Source: Maniola hyperantus (Eukaryota; Arthropoda; Insecta; Lepidoptera; Nymphalidae). From it: a stretch of DNA of 64,000 bases. The stretch spans positions 11,992,557 through 12,056,556 of the forward strand of contig NC_048548.1 in the NCBI RefSeq assembly GCF_902806685.2, in the 5' to 3' direction. The notes beneath the pieces are model-generated. The model did not search any database and was not told the origin of the DNA. It saw only the letters and a program-made list of their open reading frames with translations. Shown in pieces: positions 1 through 10,691 of the stretch. The position numbers were made by a program, and so were the translations under genes. How positions within the stretch are numbered: position 1 is the stretch's first letter; every line of letters begins with the position of its first letter.

Positions 1-1140
1 GTAAGGTAAGCTAGGTAGCCTACCTATTTCTATACATAATGAAATAAAGACATTTAATATTCAATCAGACTTGTTATTGTAAAAATATTTGGTGCAGTCA
101 AATGAGGGGAGTGGGAAACCGGGAACACAAAAAATATTTATAGATATTATTTATTAAATTAAAAGTACATAACCATAGGTTAATTAGGTCGGTTAATTAT
201 TATAAATTAGGGAATGGCTATGCGTAGTGTCCGAGTCCACAGAGCACAGGTAATTACCCAGGTAGAAATTAGAAAATAATCGACTTACGAGCTAGGTATT
301 CCTGTAAACTGAACGATAGGTTGCCTAGCAAGGTGGGGTTAATTGTAATCGTCATTATTATTGTAAGCCTTTGATAACATAAATACAGTTTACAGGTTAG
401 TTAACTAGTTTTAATTTATTCTCATCTCATCGGGCTTGACGTGGGACTGAAACTTTTCTCTACAAAATTAGCATCACATGCAAGTGCAGAATATATGCGT
501 CGTAAAACCCATTACTATTCTTCACTTAGGTACCGCATTAATACTACCCTTTTCACATATTACAAACAAAAGATTTGGAGATACTACGACGTATGTCGAT
601 GATTACAAAGTACTCTGTGACTACCTATCTCTATGGTGACTACCCTCGCTCTAATCAAGTGCATTTATAAGCGGTTGACAAGGGTTACCTTAGCCACAGC
701 TTAGATAGGTATCATTTAGCGCATGGTTTTGAAAGTAGTTGGCAACACTGCTGTCCAAGAACTACATATTTTTAAACTAAAGGACTAAGGAGCTGCTGTC
801 AATCAGGTCGGTGCCATAGAGTAGGATTGGTCGGTGCTGTCAATTTTTGTTTGTTTGTTTTGTTATTTTATCTGTGGTATTTTGTTTGAATTTTTTGTGA
901 TTTTACAAATAAATAAAAATTATGTCGTGCATATTGGTTTCGCTACGCTCGTGATTTAAAAGAATTAATAATTATATTAGTAATAAAACAACAAACTCCC
1001 GACATTATAATTCAAAGGGTCGCAACCAGTAGGTTAACATAACATTAGTTAGCACAAACTAGAAAGATGGTTTATGATGTTTACTGTTTCTATCTTGAAA
1101 AAAAGATGCTGCTAGGGCAAAACTGTTACTGACCCACAAC
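1..1140. other. AT-rich intergenic sequence
   Basis: I see no convincing coding region or complete repeat here. The stretch is AT-rich with short ORFs only. Short TAGGTA/TACCTA words occur, as they do throughout the window. Confidence 0.5.
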
Positions 1141-1179
1141 CACTTATAGCAACTACATCGGAAGCTACGCAAACATCCG

Positions 1180-1456
1180 TGTCCACAATAAGGAGGATTT
1201 TACACGAAGCCAAAACAACTGATATGTTCAGAACCCCATGGACAGTGCGAAAAGAGCTAAACCTGTCACTGACTTGGATCATTATAACAAAGAATTTGTT
1301 AGGAATTGCATTCGAAAATTTCCAAATACGGATAAACAAAAGCCTTCGGTTAATAGCTATTAGCCAATTACAATCGGACATAAACTTAAAGGATCCGAAG
1401 CAAGCCTCCGTCGAATACTAAAAGAACTAGGGTTTAAATGGAAAAAAAATCGATAA
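1180..1456 (+). pseudogene. Decayed transposase-like DNA-binding region
   Basis: One frame (codons in register with 1265) reads a helix-turn-helix-like segment with DLDHYNKEFVRNCIRKF, an in-frame stop at 1361-1363, then SLRRILKELGFKWKKNR and a stop at 1454-1456. The LRRILKELGFKWKK stretch resembles the DNA-binding part of insect IS630/Tc1-type transposases and genes derived from them. This is from family knowledge, not from a search. The stop and the absence of a catalytic domain mark it as a relic. Confidence 0.45.
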
Positions 1457-1800
1457 GAATAAAAAAGGCTCTTATAGAATGTACTCCTTGTGATCCTGAA
1501 CCTGTTCCTGTATTTGTTGAAATCGATCCTTCTTGCTATGAAGGCGTCATGATAAAAAGAGAGATGGACGATCAAGATACTGGCACAGACAACTTTGAGG
1601 ATCATGAAACTGATGATCTTGACACTGATTCTAGTGATTATGAAGTTAATGAAACTAATCCTCTGAACTATAAAAATAACAAAACTGATCCTGTAAACTA
1701 TATAGGTGTCAGGATAAAAAAAGAGGATGAATATCAAGAAAATGATAATCTTAGCAGTATTTACATAGGTGTCACAATAAAAAGAGAGACTCAAAACTAA
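1438..1800 (+). CDS. Hypothetical acidic protein with three YxGVxIKxE motifs
   Basis: A 120-codon open frame starts at an ATG inside the end of the transposase-like relic, in another frame. The product is rich in Asp, Glu and Asn. It carries three spaced copies of a short motif: YEGVMIKRE, YIGVRIKKE and YIGVTIKRE, near residues 35, 88 and 109. IKxE fits the known SUMO-acceptor consensus (hydrophobic-Lys-x-Glu), so a modified nuclear protein is possible, but that is inference. I recognise no domain, splice sites or promoter. It could be the acidic linker of a transcription-factor-like gene or a transposon passenger. The repeated motif argues against pure chance, but the ORF may be a relic. Confidence 0.35.
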   Translation: MEKKSIRIKKALIECTPCDPEPVPVFVEIDPSCYEGVMIKREMDDQDTGTDNFEDHETDDLDTDSSDYEVNETNPLNYKNNKTDPVNYIGVRIKKEDEYQENDNLSSIYIGVTIKRETQN

Positions 1801-2069
1801 AGTGGCCCAAACTCAAAGAGTTACAAATAAATTGAGGAACAGATTTTGATGATATTTGACTAATTTAGAACTAGATGATACCAGCGACTTTGTCCTCGTA
1901 AAATCTCATGGAAATCTTTCACTTACCAGAATAAAAGTACCCTATGTAAGTAGTAACACCATTCGAGTTTATTTAAAGTTTTATCTTGTTCAGTTGGGTT
2001 GATAGGCAATTTAATTGATAAAGCTTTAATTTTTAGTGCTAAAAATTGTTATGAGACTATGATAAAGTG

Positions 2070-2195
2070 CCCATCTGATGATAGATAGAAGGGCTGGCTC
2101 ATTTTCTGGGCAAAGGATCAGTCCCGCCATCCAGAGTGAAAATGCAGTACTCTTAGCACCATTCCATACAGGCATGATTTGTGTAAGTTTTATTG
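2070..2195 (+). repeat. LINE C-terminal remnant
   Basis: The stretch from GAAGGGCTGGCTCATTTT to the TTTTATTG tail matches sequences at 27335-27515 and, inverted, 59640-59780. The 27-kb copy reads as a degenerate reverse-transcriptase C-terminus (QRGNAASILGT). Confidence 0.5.
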
Positions 2196-2200
2196 AAAAA

Positions 2201-2624
2201 AAAACTGGCCAAGTGCGAGTCAGGCTCGCGCAATGAGGGTTCCGTACTACAATCGTATTTTTTCGACATTTTGCATGATAATTCAAAAAACTATGATACA
2301 TAAAAATAAATAAAAATCTGTTTTAGAATGTACAGGTGAAGACCTTTCATATGATACCCCCACTTAATATAGTCACTCACTTCGAAAGTTGAAAATACTA
2401 ATTATTAGTTCATGACCACAATTATTTTTTTTTTGTGTCATCTAACCCAAAATTCACGGTTTTCAGATTTTTCCCCCAAATGTCCAGCTATAAGATCTAC
2501 CTACCTGCCAAATTTCATGATTCTAGGTCACGGGAAGTACCTGTTGTTCTTGACAGACAGACAGACAACAAAAGTGATCCTATAATGGTTTCCGTTTTTC
2601 CTTTTGAGGTACGGAACCCTAAAA
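2201..2624 (-). repeat. Family D interspersed repeat, full length
   Basis: It begins CTGGCCAAGTGCGAGTC and ends with the complement of AGGGTTCCGTACCTC. It matches 22602-23010 and 52474-52876 over about 400 bases, including the internal CAGACAGACAG block. Confidence 0.75.
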
Positions 2625-4183
2625 TAAATAAAAAAAGAACAGATAACGTACAATTCCTTAAATTGTGCTACATATTACATTATTTAGTAGCTAAGAGTTG
2701 GTTTTCCAGTTTAATTATTATTATTTGACTGACCCCTTACAAATTACAAATACCTTAATGATCAAAATTTAGATGCCAGAAGCTTAAACTGTTTATTGCA
2801 GTTTATTATTAGTTGTGATTGTATAAATAAAAAATAATTGTATTTTTTGTGATAACTACTACATCTTACTATTACTACCTACTAGTAAATATTTGTATAT
2901 AAAATCAAGTATATAAATAAAGAGAAGACTTTTATTTTATACATACCTAATATTATTTAAGTAAGATTATTTTAGAAAGGCCTGATTTATTTTTAACAAA
3001 TCTAAAAGATATGAAAAAATAATATTGAATAAATAAATTGTTTTATTAAGTATTGAGCTTATATTATTTATTAGAATGCATGAAAAATTCAGAAGAATGA
3101 CTAGTAAATCCTCCAGTCTACCACACTACTATAAGCGCTCTGGCTTTGCACCAGAGATATTATACAAAGGTTTGGGTGAAAACTAACAACAGGATCAGCT
3201 CATTTTCGTAGCTCATTGAATCCTTTTCCTGATGAAGTAAAAGATCATAATATTTCAACACGTTTAGTTTATCTGATGCCAGAAGGGCTGGCTCGTTTTT
3301 AGGGTGCTATACCTCAAAAGGAAAGAAGGAACTAGTTTTGCGGAATTGCTACTCTAATTCCGTACGTATTACAAAAAAATAAAAATAATTTACTAAATTA
3401 CATCATCTGTCAAACGGTGGGGAGTGAGCTATTTTTTGTACAATGGTACGGATCCCTTCGTGTGCGAGTGCGAGAGAGAGATAATTACTATACTAACCTA
3501 AAAGTTCACCATAATGTTCTCAAAAGGTTGTTAAGTTTGCCAGCGTAGTGGACTAGGGCTAAAACCCTTCAGAAGAAGACCTGTGCTCAACAGTGGACCG
3601 GCGATAGGTTAATGATGATGATGAGGTAAAGGTTGGCAAAAATAAGTAAACAAAGCTTTCTGGTGGATAGACAGCCGCCTTTAGGCTTAAAAATGCAGGA
3701 ATTATTAACATCATACGACTCGTATTGTACGCACAACGGCAACGCTTAAAATTAAATCGCTTCCAACATACAAAGTTTAAAGCAATAATAATAGCAATCT
3801 TCTTCCTTTTGCATTTTGATTTTTCCCGCAAAAATGCAAAATCAGGATAGCTAATCTGTGATTCTAATTCCGGAAGTTTAGTTTATAATCTTTTCATTTC
3901 CTTTTCCGGTTTAAAAATGACATTTGTTTTGAAACCGCCATTGTTGCATTGCCTCAAAACTCAAAGAAGTTTGTAAATTTAGTTTTTTTTTGTTAATTTC
4001 AGAAAAGATTGCATTGATAAAGAAGGCAATCTTTTCGGTGGGTACCTTAGGAAAAGTAAGCTATAACTATAAGTAATTGAACTGTTCAATTGTATTATAT
4101 CAAAGTACCTTTCGTAATTCGTTCACTGTTGTTGTGCAGCCTTAATTTTATGTTCACCATAATTTGCTGTAAAATATCTTACA
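2625..4183. other. Gene-free stretch upstream of the innexin
   Basis: This is AT-rich DNA. About 3290-3470 is a degenerate family D copy ending CCCTTCGTGTGCGAGTGCGAG. About 3540-3640 looks like a LINE tail ending in GATGATGATGA. The final 300 bases should hold the innexin 5' UTR and promoter. A possible splice acceptor (TGTTGTTGTGCAG) lies near 4139, so a further 5' UTR exon is possible. Confidence 0.4.
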
Positions 4184-6773
4184 ATGATTGATCTGTTTAC
4201 TCCGGTTTATGCTCTTCTAAAAATTGGAAATGTTTGCACCGATAACAACGTGTTCCGCATGCACTACAAGTTAACAGTGATGATCTTGTTGGTGTTCACA
4301 TTACTAGTTAGCACGAAGCAGTTTTTCGGTGAGCCCATACATTGTATGAGCGAAAGCGACAAGGACAATGATAAAGAAGCGATGAATAGTTTCTGCTGGA
4401 TTTACGGAACTTACACCTTGAGGAATAGACTTGTTGGTAAGTGATGATTTCTTCATCCTATAGGTACTTACCTCCAAATTCGACTACGAATCTAACGAAA
4501 TATGTTCTGGTTGGAGGTTCCAGCCACAGCGAGCTACCGCCTCATCGACAAGTCGTATCGTACCCTGATTTCACACAGTAATCAAATACCTATTAGATGT
4601 TTGGGCTCAATAAACTGACATAGCCCTTCCAAAGAAAGACATTTCCGTTGTAGGAGTAGAGTTTAAACTTGAAATTGAAAGACTCTACAAGAAGCTTTAA
4701 AAAATTAAATATTTGAGGTAGGTAGGTACATGATCGACCACCTGTTGTGCTAATTTTTTTTTCTATGCACATGAAAATCCAACTCCCTTCGGCTGTGATC
4801 ACTAGATTTCGCAACAAATTGGGTCCTGTTCATTTGCTTGCTATTTACTTATATATAAAAAGAATTATCATGACTTAAATTTTCTTTTCCCTCCAGAGAA
4901 ATTGATTCAGTCAATAAAATTTGATCAAGATGTTTTGGATTTTACTATTCCTTATTAGGCTTTAAACTAAGATATTTTATGATTCATTTTTTAAGGTACT
5001 GAAGGCAAGAATATGGCATATGTCGGTGTGGGCCCTGACGAAGGAATACAAGCTGAGCAAATAAGGCATACTTACTACCAGTGGGTGTGCTTTGTGTTGC
5101 TGGCGCAGGCTGCTATGTTTTACACCCCACGTTTCCTCTGGAAGATATGGGAGGGCGGACGCCTGAAGGGATTGGCAGATGAGTTAGGTATGTATTTAAT
5201 AAAGTTTATATGCTACACTTCTGGATAAAGCTACAGCCACACCTGCATGTCACGAACTTTCAAGCCTTAAATAGGATACGGAACCTACGGAAATATTCTT
5301 TATGGCCACAATGTGCAGCAACGAGATATGCAGCGCCGCTCTAGAGCAACATGCACCATACGAAATGATTGAAATAATAGTTGGACGCCTTGAGCACCGC
5401 TGTAATGTGATCTTTAGAGAGAGAGATAAGCTAAGGCTTACACAATTGAAAGAGAGGTTTTTATTAAATTTTAGTAATTTTAAGGTGTCAGCACTGCACT
5501 TTGTTGCATTGTTACAAGAATCGCCAATTAATGTTATACTTGTTTGCAGCTGGTCCACTGGTCTCTAAGGCCTGGTCGGAGCACAAGCGTGCAGAGCTGG
5601 TCTCGTACCTGACTTTCACCAATCTCTACACACACAATATGTACGCCTGGCGTTATGCATTCTGCGAGATGCTTAACCTTGCCAATGTGGTAAGCCAATA
5701 AGTACTAATTATTCTACAGTGCGACAAGGCTCTCTTGGCACTTGAATCATTGACAGGGGGGCGCTGTTGGAGAACAAAGGCTCAGAATATTGAAACAAGA
5801 AGAAAGGGGGGACACTTGACGGCAACGTTAGTTCCGATTTTCGCCACGCGCCAAGATAGCCTTGTCACACTGTAATTAGAAAGTGAAAATTGTGAAGATG
5901 GCAAATAAAACCGTGTAATTACACTTCTGATCAAAATTCTTAGTTAACTAAAGTTAGTTTTAAGTCCAAAGTCAGTGATTTCAATCAAAACTTTATAGTA
6001 AAGCACAGCTTTCATTCATTTTTTTGCTCCTGTAAAATTTTATTTCATGCAATTTTTGTTCACCATTTTAATATGTCATAACCTAATATTCAGCTTATAA
6101 TAAACCTAGTCAACTTTTGCAATATTTAAAAAAGTACTGAGAACTTTGAGAAATTATTTAAAAGTTTTATCATATGTTTTATGTCTGTTTGATAAAAGGT
6201 TTCACAAGAGTTAAGTGATTTATTTTGTTTCAGGTAGGCCAAATATTTCTGCTAGATTTGTTCCTCGGTGGAGCTTTCCGTAACTATGGAGCGGCTGTGG
6301 CGGCTTTCACACACATTCCAAAAGTGCCAAACAACTTTAAAGACTTCGAAGCGGTCAACCCTATGGACCAATACTTCCCCAAACTCACTAAATGCTGGTT
6401 TAGAAACTATGGTCCTTCAGGCACTATGCAACTTAAAGACAGGCTCTGTGTACTTCCTTTAAATATTGTTAATGAAAAAATATTTGTTTTTCTATGGTTT
6501 TGGCTTATTTTCCTTGCTATGTTATCTGCTATGGCTGTTTTGTTCCGTATTTTGGTGATATCTATGCCACCATTACGTACTCTAATGATTATGGGCCAAC
6601 TTAGATTTGTTAAGCGTAAAGTCGTATCTAGGATAGTGAAGCATTTTAGTTTCGGCGATTGGTTCATACTGTACTTGCTGGGAAAAAACATGAATCCACT
6701 TATATATAAAGATTTGATTATAGAGGTCTCTAAAGAATTGGAAAAGAGACCTAATAATGTATGTATGGTATGA
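4184..6773 (+). CDS. Innexin gap-junction protein (four coding exons)
   Basis: Exons are 4184-4436, 4996-5187, 5550-5689 and 6234-6773, all with GT/AG introns and matching phases. They give 374 aa, a normal innexin length. Innexins form hexameric or octameric channels of invertebrate gap junctions in the plasma membrane. The four-pass layout is visible: TM1 near 30-48, TM2 near 110-128 with the family signature YYQWV (111-115), TM3 near 188-206, and TM4 near 278-301. Each extracellular loop has its two conserved cysteines (C54 and C71; C249 and C267). The segment after C267 (CVLPLNIVNEKI) is typical of the family. The cytoplasmic tail is short and basic. It resembles inx2/inx4-type innexins more than ogre, inx3 or inx7, but I cannot assign an ortholog without a tree. 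No break or missing key residue is seen. Introns 1 and 2 are short; intron 3 carries a MITE. Confidence 0.95.
5717..5872. mobile_element. Tc1/mariner-type MITE in innexin intron 3
   Basis: Terminal inverted repeats of about 23 bases (CAGTGCGACAAGGCTCTCTTGGC at 5717-5739, its near-complement at 5850-5872) are flanked on both sides by TA, as expected of a Tc1/mariner-type target duplication. A second, interrupted copy lies at 10692-11593. Confidence 0.75.
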
Positions 6774-7044
6774 TTTACCTATTTTTCTTAATTTAAACAA
6801 TACTAGTTTGCAGTGTGCCATAATAATTTTAAAAAAATGTTATTCAACATTAAACAGAAGTCTGAAAATTGTAAAATTGGTAATTTTAGTTGTGATTAAT
6901 CATATAAGTATCTATTTTTGGTTTTGTTTAAGTATTAAAATATTATATTATAGAAGGTTGGATAATATTAGGAATCAGTATAAGTACAAACTGTTAGGAT
7001 ATATTTTTTTTTTTCTTTTTTTCAAAGTGAGATCTGTTTAAGTT

Positions 7045-7050
7045 AATAAA
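7045..7050 (+). terminator. Probable innexin poly(A) signal
   Basis: AATAAA lies 272 bases after the innexin stop codon, in an AT-rich 3' UTR. It is the first canonical signal I see on this strand after the gene. Confidence 0.5.
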
Positions 7051-7624
7051 GTTCCTATTATGATAAATCTAGATGACATAATATAATTAATAATAATAAG
7101 TTTTGTTATTGAAAAGTATATACTTAAAGTGAAAGACTGAACTACTTAAGTGAAAGACTGATAGTTTAATCTACTAATAAGTAGTCTATTTTGTTTGAAA
7201 GCTCAAGTTCATTGTTACTTAAACTTGTGTTAGTTACTACAAATAATTTATGATTGTGCTCATTTTAGAATCATAACGCCAAAAATGCAAATTTGAAAAA
7301 TAGGTACCACACCTAAAATGCAAGGTATTCGAAAAATATTGAGACTTCTTGAATTTTAAGAATATCTTAAATTATAAGGGCTTGTACTCTTAAAGAGACC
7401 CTTATGTTTGTTCAGTTTGGTATATTCGTAAGTATTCTTTCATTATCACAAAATCCTACAATTTCAATTTTGGCGTTGTGCGTTTTATAGCTAAATATTT
7501 TATTACTGCAGAGTTTAAATGTTTTTGCTAAATATCAAGTTTATGTTTATACCTGGCAGGAAAGATTGCACATCAAACATTACGAGATAACGGTTTTGTA
7601 GAGCATTGTGGCTAATTAATTCCA

Positions 7625-7774
7625 TTGTACACAATCTCTAAACTAAACTAAAATGGCACGTCTAAATCTATTGCTATCCCTTTCATAATGTTGCTTGCGG
7701 AAAAGGATGTTGCGGAAAAGGATGGCACTAAATTTAGACCTGTTAATTTAGTTTAGTTTAGAGATTGTGTACAA
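7625..7774. mobile_element. Family F MITE, copy 1
   Basis: Near-perfect 28-base inverted ends (TTGTACACAATCTCTAAAC...) enclose a short non-coding core with CCTTTCATAATGTTGCTTGCGG. The same element is at 8073-8206 and 28106-28240. It sits inside an outer inverted pair, GGCAGGAAAGAT near 7557 and its complement near 7850. Confidence 0.8.
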
Positions 7775-7927
7775 GAGACTCGGCCCTATTGTCTCTGAAA
7801 CCAAACCAACGTAGAAAGTAGGTACCTATAAGTAATAGTGAGTGATGCATCTTTCCTGCCGGGCACTGACAATTTACATTGAAAGGGAATAGAAGCGAAT
7901 TTATAAAATATCACAGCATATTAACTT

Positions 7928-8051
7928 TTATCTCCACCTCGTAAAACCCAATTTCATGCAAAAATGAAAAAGTCGCCGGAATGCGCGGAATTCCCGCGAC
8001 TTCACTGGAATTTTTTCTCGGTAGAAATTTGTTTTACTTGGTGGAGATAGA
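7928..8051. mobile_element. Foldback element between the two family F MITEs
   Basis: Ends TATCTCCACC...GTAAAAC and GTTTTAC..GGTGGAGATA are inverted copies, with a GC-rich centre. There is no coding capacity. Confidence 0.55.
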
Positions 8052-8072
8052 AGTCAATGTGGCTAATTCCGT

Positions 8073-8206
8073 TGTACACGAACTCTAAACTAAACTAAAA
8101 TGGCACGTCTAAATCTATTAGTATCCCTTTCATAATGTTGCTTGCGGAAAAGGATAGCACTAGATTTAGACCCGATAATTTAGTTTAGTTTAGAGATTGT
8201 GTACAA
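8073..8206. mobile_element. Family F MITE, copy 2
   Basis: Same ends and core as copy 1, in the same orientation, slightly shorter because it lacks the duplicated GGAAAAGGATG segment. Confidence 0.75.
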
Positions 8207-8551
8207 GAGAATCGGCCCCTATATATTATGCTATGTAATATTTTAGTAATTCGCTGCCATTCCCTTATAATGTAAATTGGGCCTAATGGTTGTCACTGAC
8301 AAAAACCTTTTGATATATCTAGCTTCAGACTAGCCTACAGATTCAACTCTAGATTTGAATGATCATATTATAGAGATGAGTTATTTGGTGTATATTTAAA
8401 TGATCACACAGATATAATATGCGCTGTGCTAAGTCAGTGACGACCTTTATACTGTTAAATATTGTAGGTTTACAGATTCATTGAGATGGCTCCTGAGGTA
8501 TGGTGTGGGTTGTGAGGTGACAGTTGACAAAAGTAAAAAAATTCAACAATA

Positions 8552-8672
8552 TAAGTCCCGCAAATTGCTATTGCGGTGGAACCATGTCTTATTAACATCG
8601 AAATGACGTCATTACGTATATTTAAGTAAAAATATACCATCAGCTCATAACTTCAAGTGCTGACGTCACTAA
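8552..8672 (+). mobile_element. Family E MITE, truncated
   Basis: It starts TAAGTCCCGCAAATTG and continues through the paired ATGACGTCA and GCTGACGTCACT blocks, then loses the right inverted end. The intact reference copy is at 14274-14427. Confidence 0.65.
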
Positions 8673-9064
8673 TACTAGCCCTTCTGCCCCTGCCCTTTAC
8701 ATTACCCTATGAGGCATCTCAATCAAGCAGTACACCTATATACAAGAATAATAATTCAATCAAAGTTTGAATTAAAACTTTAATTTTTTTTTCATCAGCC
8801 TCAAATGCATAATTATTTCTGTAGCATTTTTTTCTAAATTCTATTAAAATAACAGAACAGTGCATTAACTGTACAGGATTAAGTATTTTTCAAAATAAAA
8901 ATTTAATAATGTATGTATCTTCTTTTATTACATTTACAAGTCTCCATACAATTTATAAAATAATTTTCAAATGAGTGCTTACAAAAACAATTTAACAATC
9001 GTTTTCTTTTTCTTTTAAATGATAACTATTTTATACAATCAATATTATTATAGTACAGCATTTA
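8673..9064. other. AT-rich spacer
   Basis: No gene or recognisable repeat. It may contain the 3' end of the BUD31 transcript, since TTTATT (AATAAA on the minus strand) occurs near 9061. Confidence 0.35.
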
Positions 9065-9285
9065 TTTTATTACAAGTTGGCCCTTAACTGCGATCTCACC
9101 TGGTGGTTAGTGATGATGCACTCTAAGATGGAAGCAGGCTAACTTTGAAAAGGTATGGCAGTTTTCCTAAACACTTTTTGGTCAAAAGTTAAAGTATACC
9201 CTTATCTGTTTCCCCAGGGCATCATACCAGAATGCTAAATTGCCGGTATGGCGTTGCTGGTGTAGTGAGGGCCAGACCTTCGTTT
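9065..9285 (+). repeat. Family H repeat
   Basis: The sequence from TTGGCCCTTAACTGCGATCTCACCTGG onward matches copies at 38240-38405, 51385-51615 and, inverted, 23888-24115. It probably derives from a LINE 3' region; I could not find an ORF. Confidence 0.55.
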
Positions 9286-9375
9286 TTATAAAAGCTGAAA
9301 GTTTCTGTGTAATAAATTGTTAGGTTAAGTTGTATTCAATAGAATTAGCCACACTATCACCTTATATACTTACTA

Positions 9376-9613
9376 TATAATATTATAAATGTGAAAGTGT
9401 GTGTGTGTATGTCTGTCTGCTAGCTTTTCACTGCCCATCCATTAAACCGATTTTGATTAAATTTAGTACAGAGATAGCTTGCATCCTATCCCTAGGATAG
9501 TAGTGATAGTAGGAGTACATAGGCTACTATTTATCCCTAAAAATCAAAGAGTTTCCATGGGACTTTTAAAAACCTAAATCCATGCATACAAAGTCGCGGG
9601 CATTATCTAGTAT
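9376..9613 (-). repeat. Family A repeat
   Basis: It begins TATTATAAATGTGAAAGTGTG and ends CGCGGGCATTATCTAGT, the inverted form of family A. It lies only 11 bases beyond the BUD31 stop codon, so it contributes to that gene's 3' UTR. Confidence 0.75.
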
Positions 9614-9623
9614 ACTATACTAC

Positions 9624-10148
9624 CTATCCGGAGCATCCTCTACATCCGCAATGCACACACTCAACAATCCTACCTTCTTCCAACTTGCTCTTAGGTACCC
9701 TACATATACAGTTAGTCGCAAAATTAGTATCCCTCGTCTGTATACATCTCAGGCAGCACAAGTTTTCATATCCTGTCTTCTTCCACTTGGCAATGAGATT
9801 GGCATCAGCAATCTTTTCATTGAGACAGTATTGGTACAGTTCCCTACTGATAGCTTTTCTTCTATAGAACAAGTCATATATGTAGCGGGATTTCTGATGG
9901 TGAATCTTGAATATCGGCCAAAGAGATTCTTGTTTTCTTTTCCCTTCATGTGGCTCGGTTTCAGCTGGAATTTTATAAATAACAATAGTTTCTCAGTCAT
10001 GTTTTTCTGGTGAGAGCCAGGAGAAATACTGGAAAGTAAGGTTATTTTACATACCTTCGCGCATTTTCTGCTCCAACTCTTCAAGCGTTGGTTCGATCAG
10101 TTCCCAACCATCTGGAGGAGGTTTCCGACTACGACGAACCTTCGGCAT
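9624..10148 (-). CDS. Bud31: BUD31/G10 spliceosomal protein (two coding exons)
   Basis: The minus strand has exon 1 at 10148-10055 (31 codons plus one base, MPKVRRSRKPPPDGW...) and exon 2 at 9964-9624, with GT/AG sites and a codon split as G|CT. The product is exactly 144 aa, the usual BUD31 length. BUD31 is a nuclear core component of the activated spliceosome, conserved from yeast to humans. A basic N-terminus, a central segment (RYIYDLFYRRKAIS) and the C-terminal cysteine cluster that binds zinc (CCLRC near 101-105, then CIC, CVHCGCRGC to the end) are all intact. A TTTTCAG acceptor just before the start codon suggests a separate 5' UTR exon upstream (above 10160), which I could not place. 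I have high confidence in the identity. Confidence 0.97.
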
Positions 10149-10169
10149 AGCGACACTAGCTGAAAACCA

Positions 10170-10690
10170 ACAAAACAAAAGGACCTTTCGTCAATAATTC
10201 GTGAATTAAATTTTTGTTGTTATCACAAACTTACAAATCAAGCTCACTATTTACCTACAAAGTTTTTTGCAGATCTGTTTTAATTCTCACTTTTTGCTAC
10301 AAGTCCAATTCTGAATTAAATTACCCTGTGGAATCATTAAAGTTATTATTCAGTAGGTACCCATTATTTCCATATTATCTTACAAAAAGCTTTCGTTTCG
10401 AACAAAATGGACAAAAATCAAAATACAACCACCACAGACCAATAACAAGCACCATACCACAGAGTACTTTGTAGTATATGAAACACCATACAAAGTACTC
10501 TGTGACAACCACGTAGGTACCTACTAATTTTAGTGATTTATATCATATAGTAGATAATCTATGTTTATATCTTTATCTTAGAGGATTATATACCTACCTT
10601 AGATCAATGATTACCTACCTACCCACTCTTTGCACAGACACAAAATAACCAACCACAGAATACAAAACACAACCATAGATTAACTGCGTC
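10170..10690. other. Upstream region of BUD31
   Basis: No further coding exon is evident. The BUD31 promoter and 5' UTR probably lie here or beyond. An inverted pair CAAAGTACTCTGT / ACAGAGTACTTTG occurs near 10455-10505. Confidence 0.35.
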
Positions 10691-10691
10691 A

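Noticed and set aside
1360..1794. 144-codon minus-strand ORF, rich in Ile and Phe
   Set aside because: It is antisense to the acidic ORF; Asp/Glu/Asn codons read backwards give hydrophobic residues.
6407..6821. Minus-strand ORFs under innexin exon 4
   Set aside because: They are shadows of the clearly coding plus strand.
9582..10013. 143-codon plus-strand ORF
   Set aside because: It is antisense to BUD31 exon 2, whose protein identity is certain.
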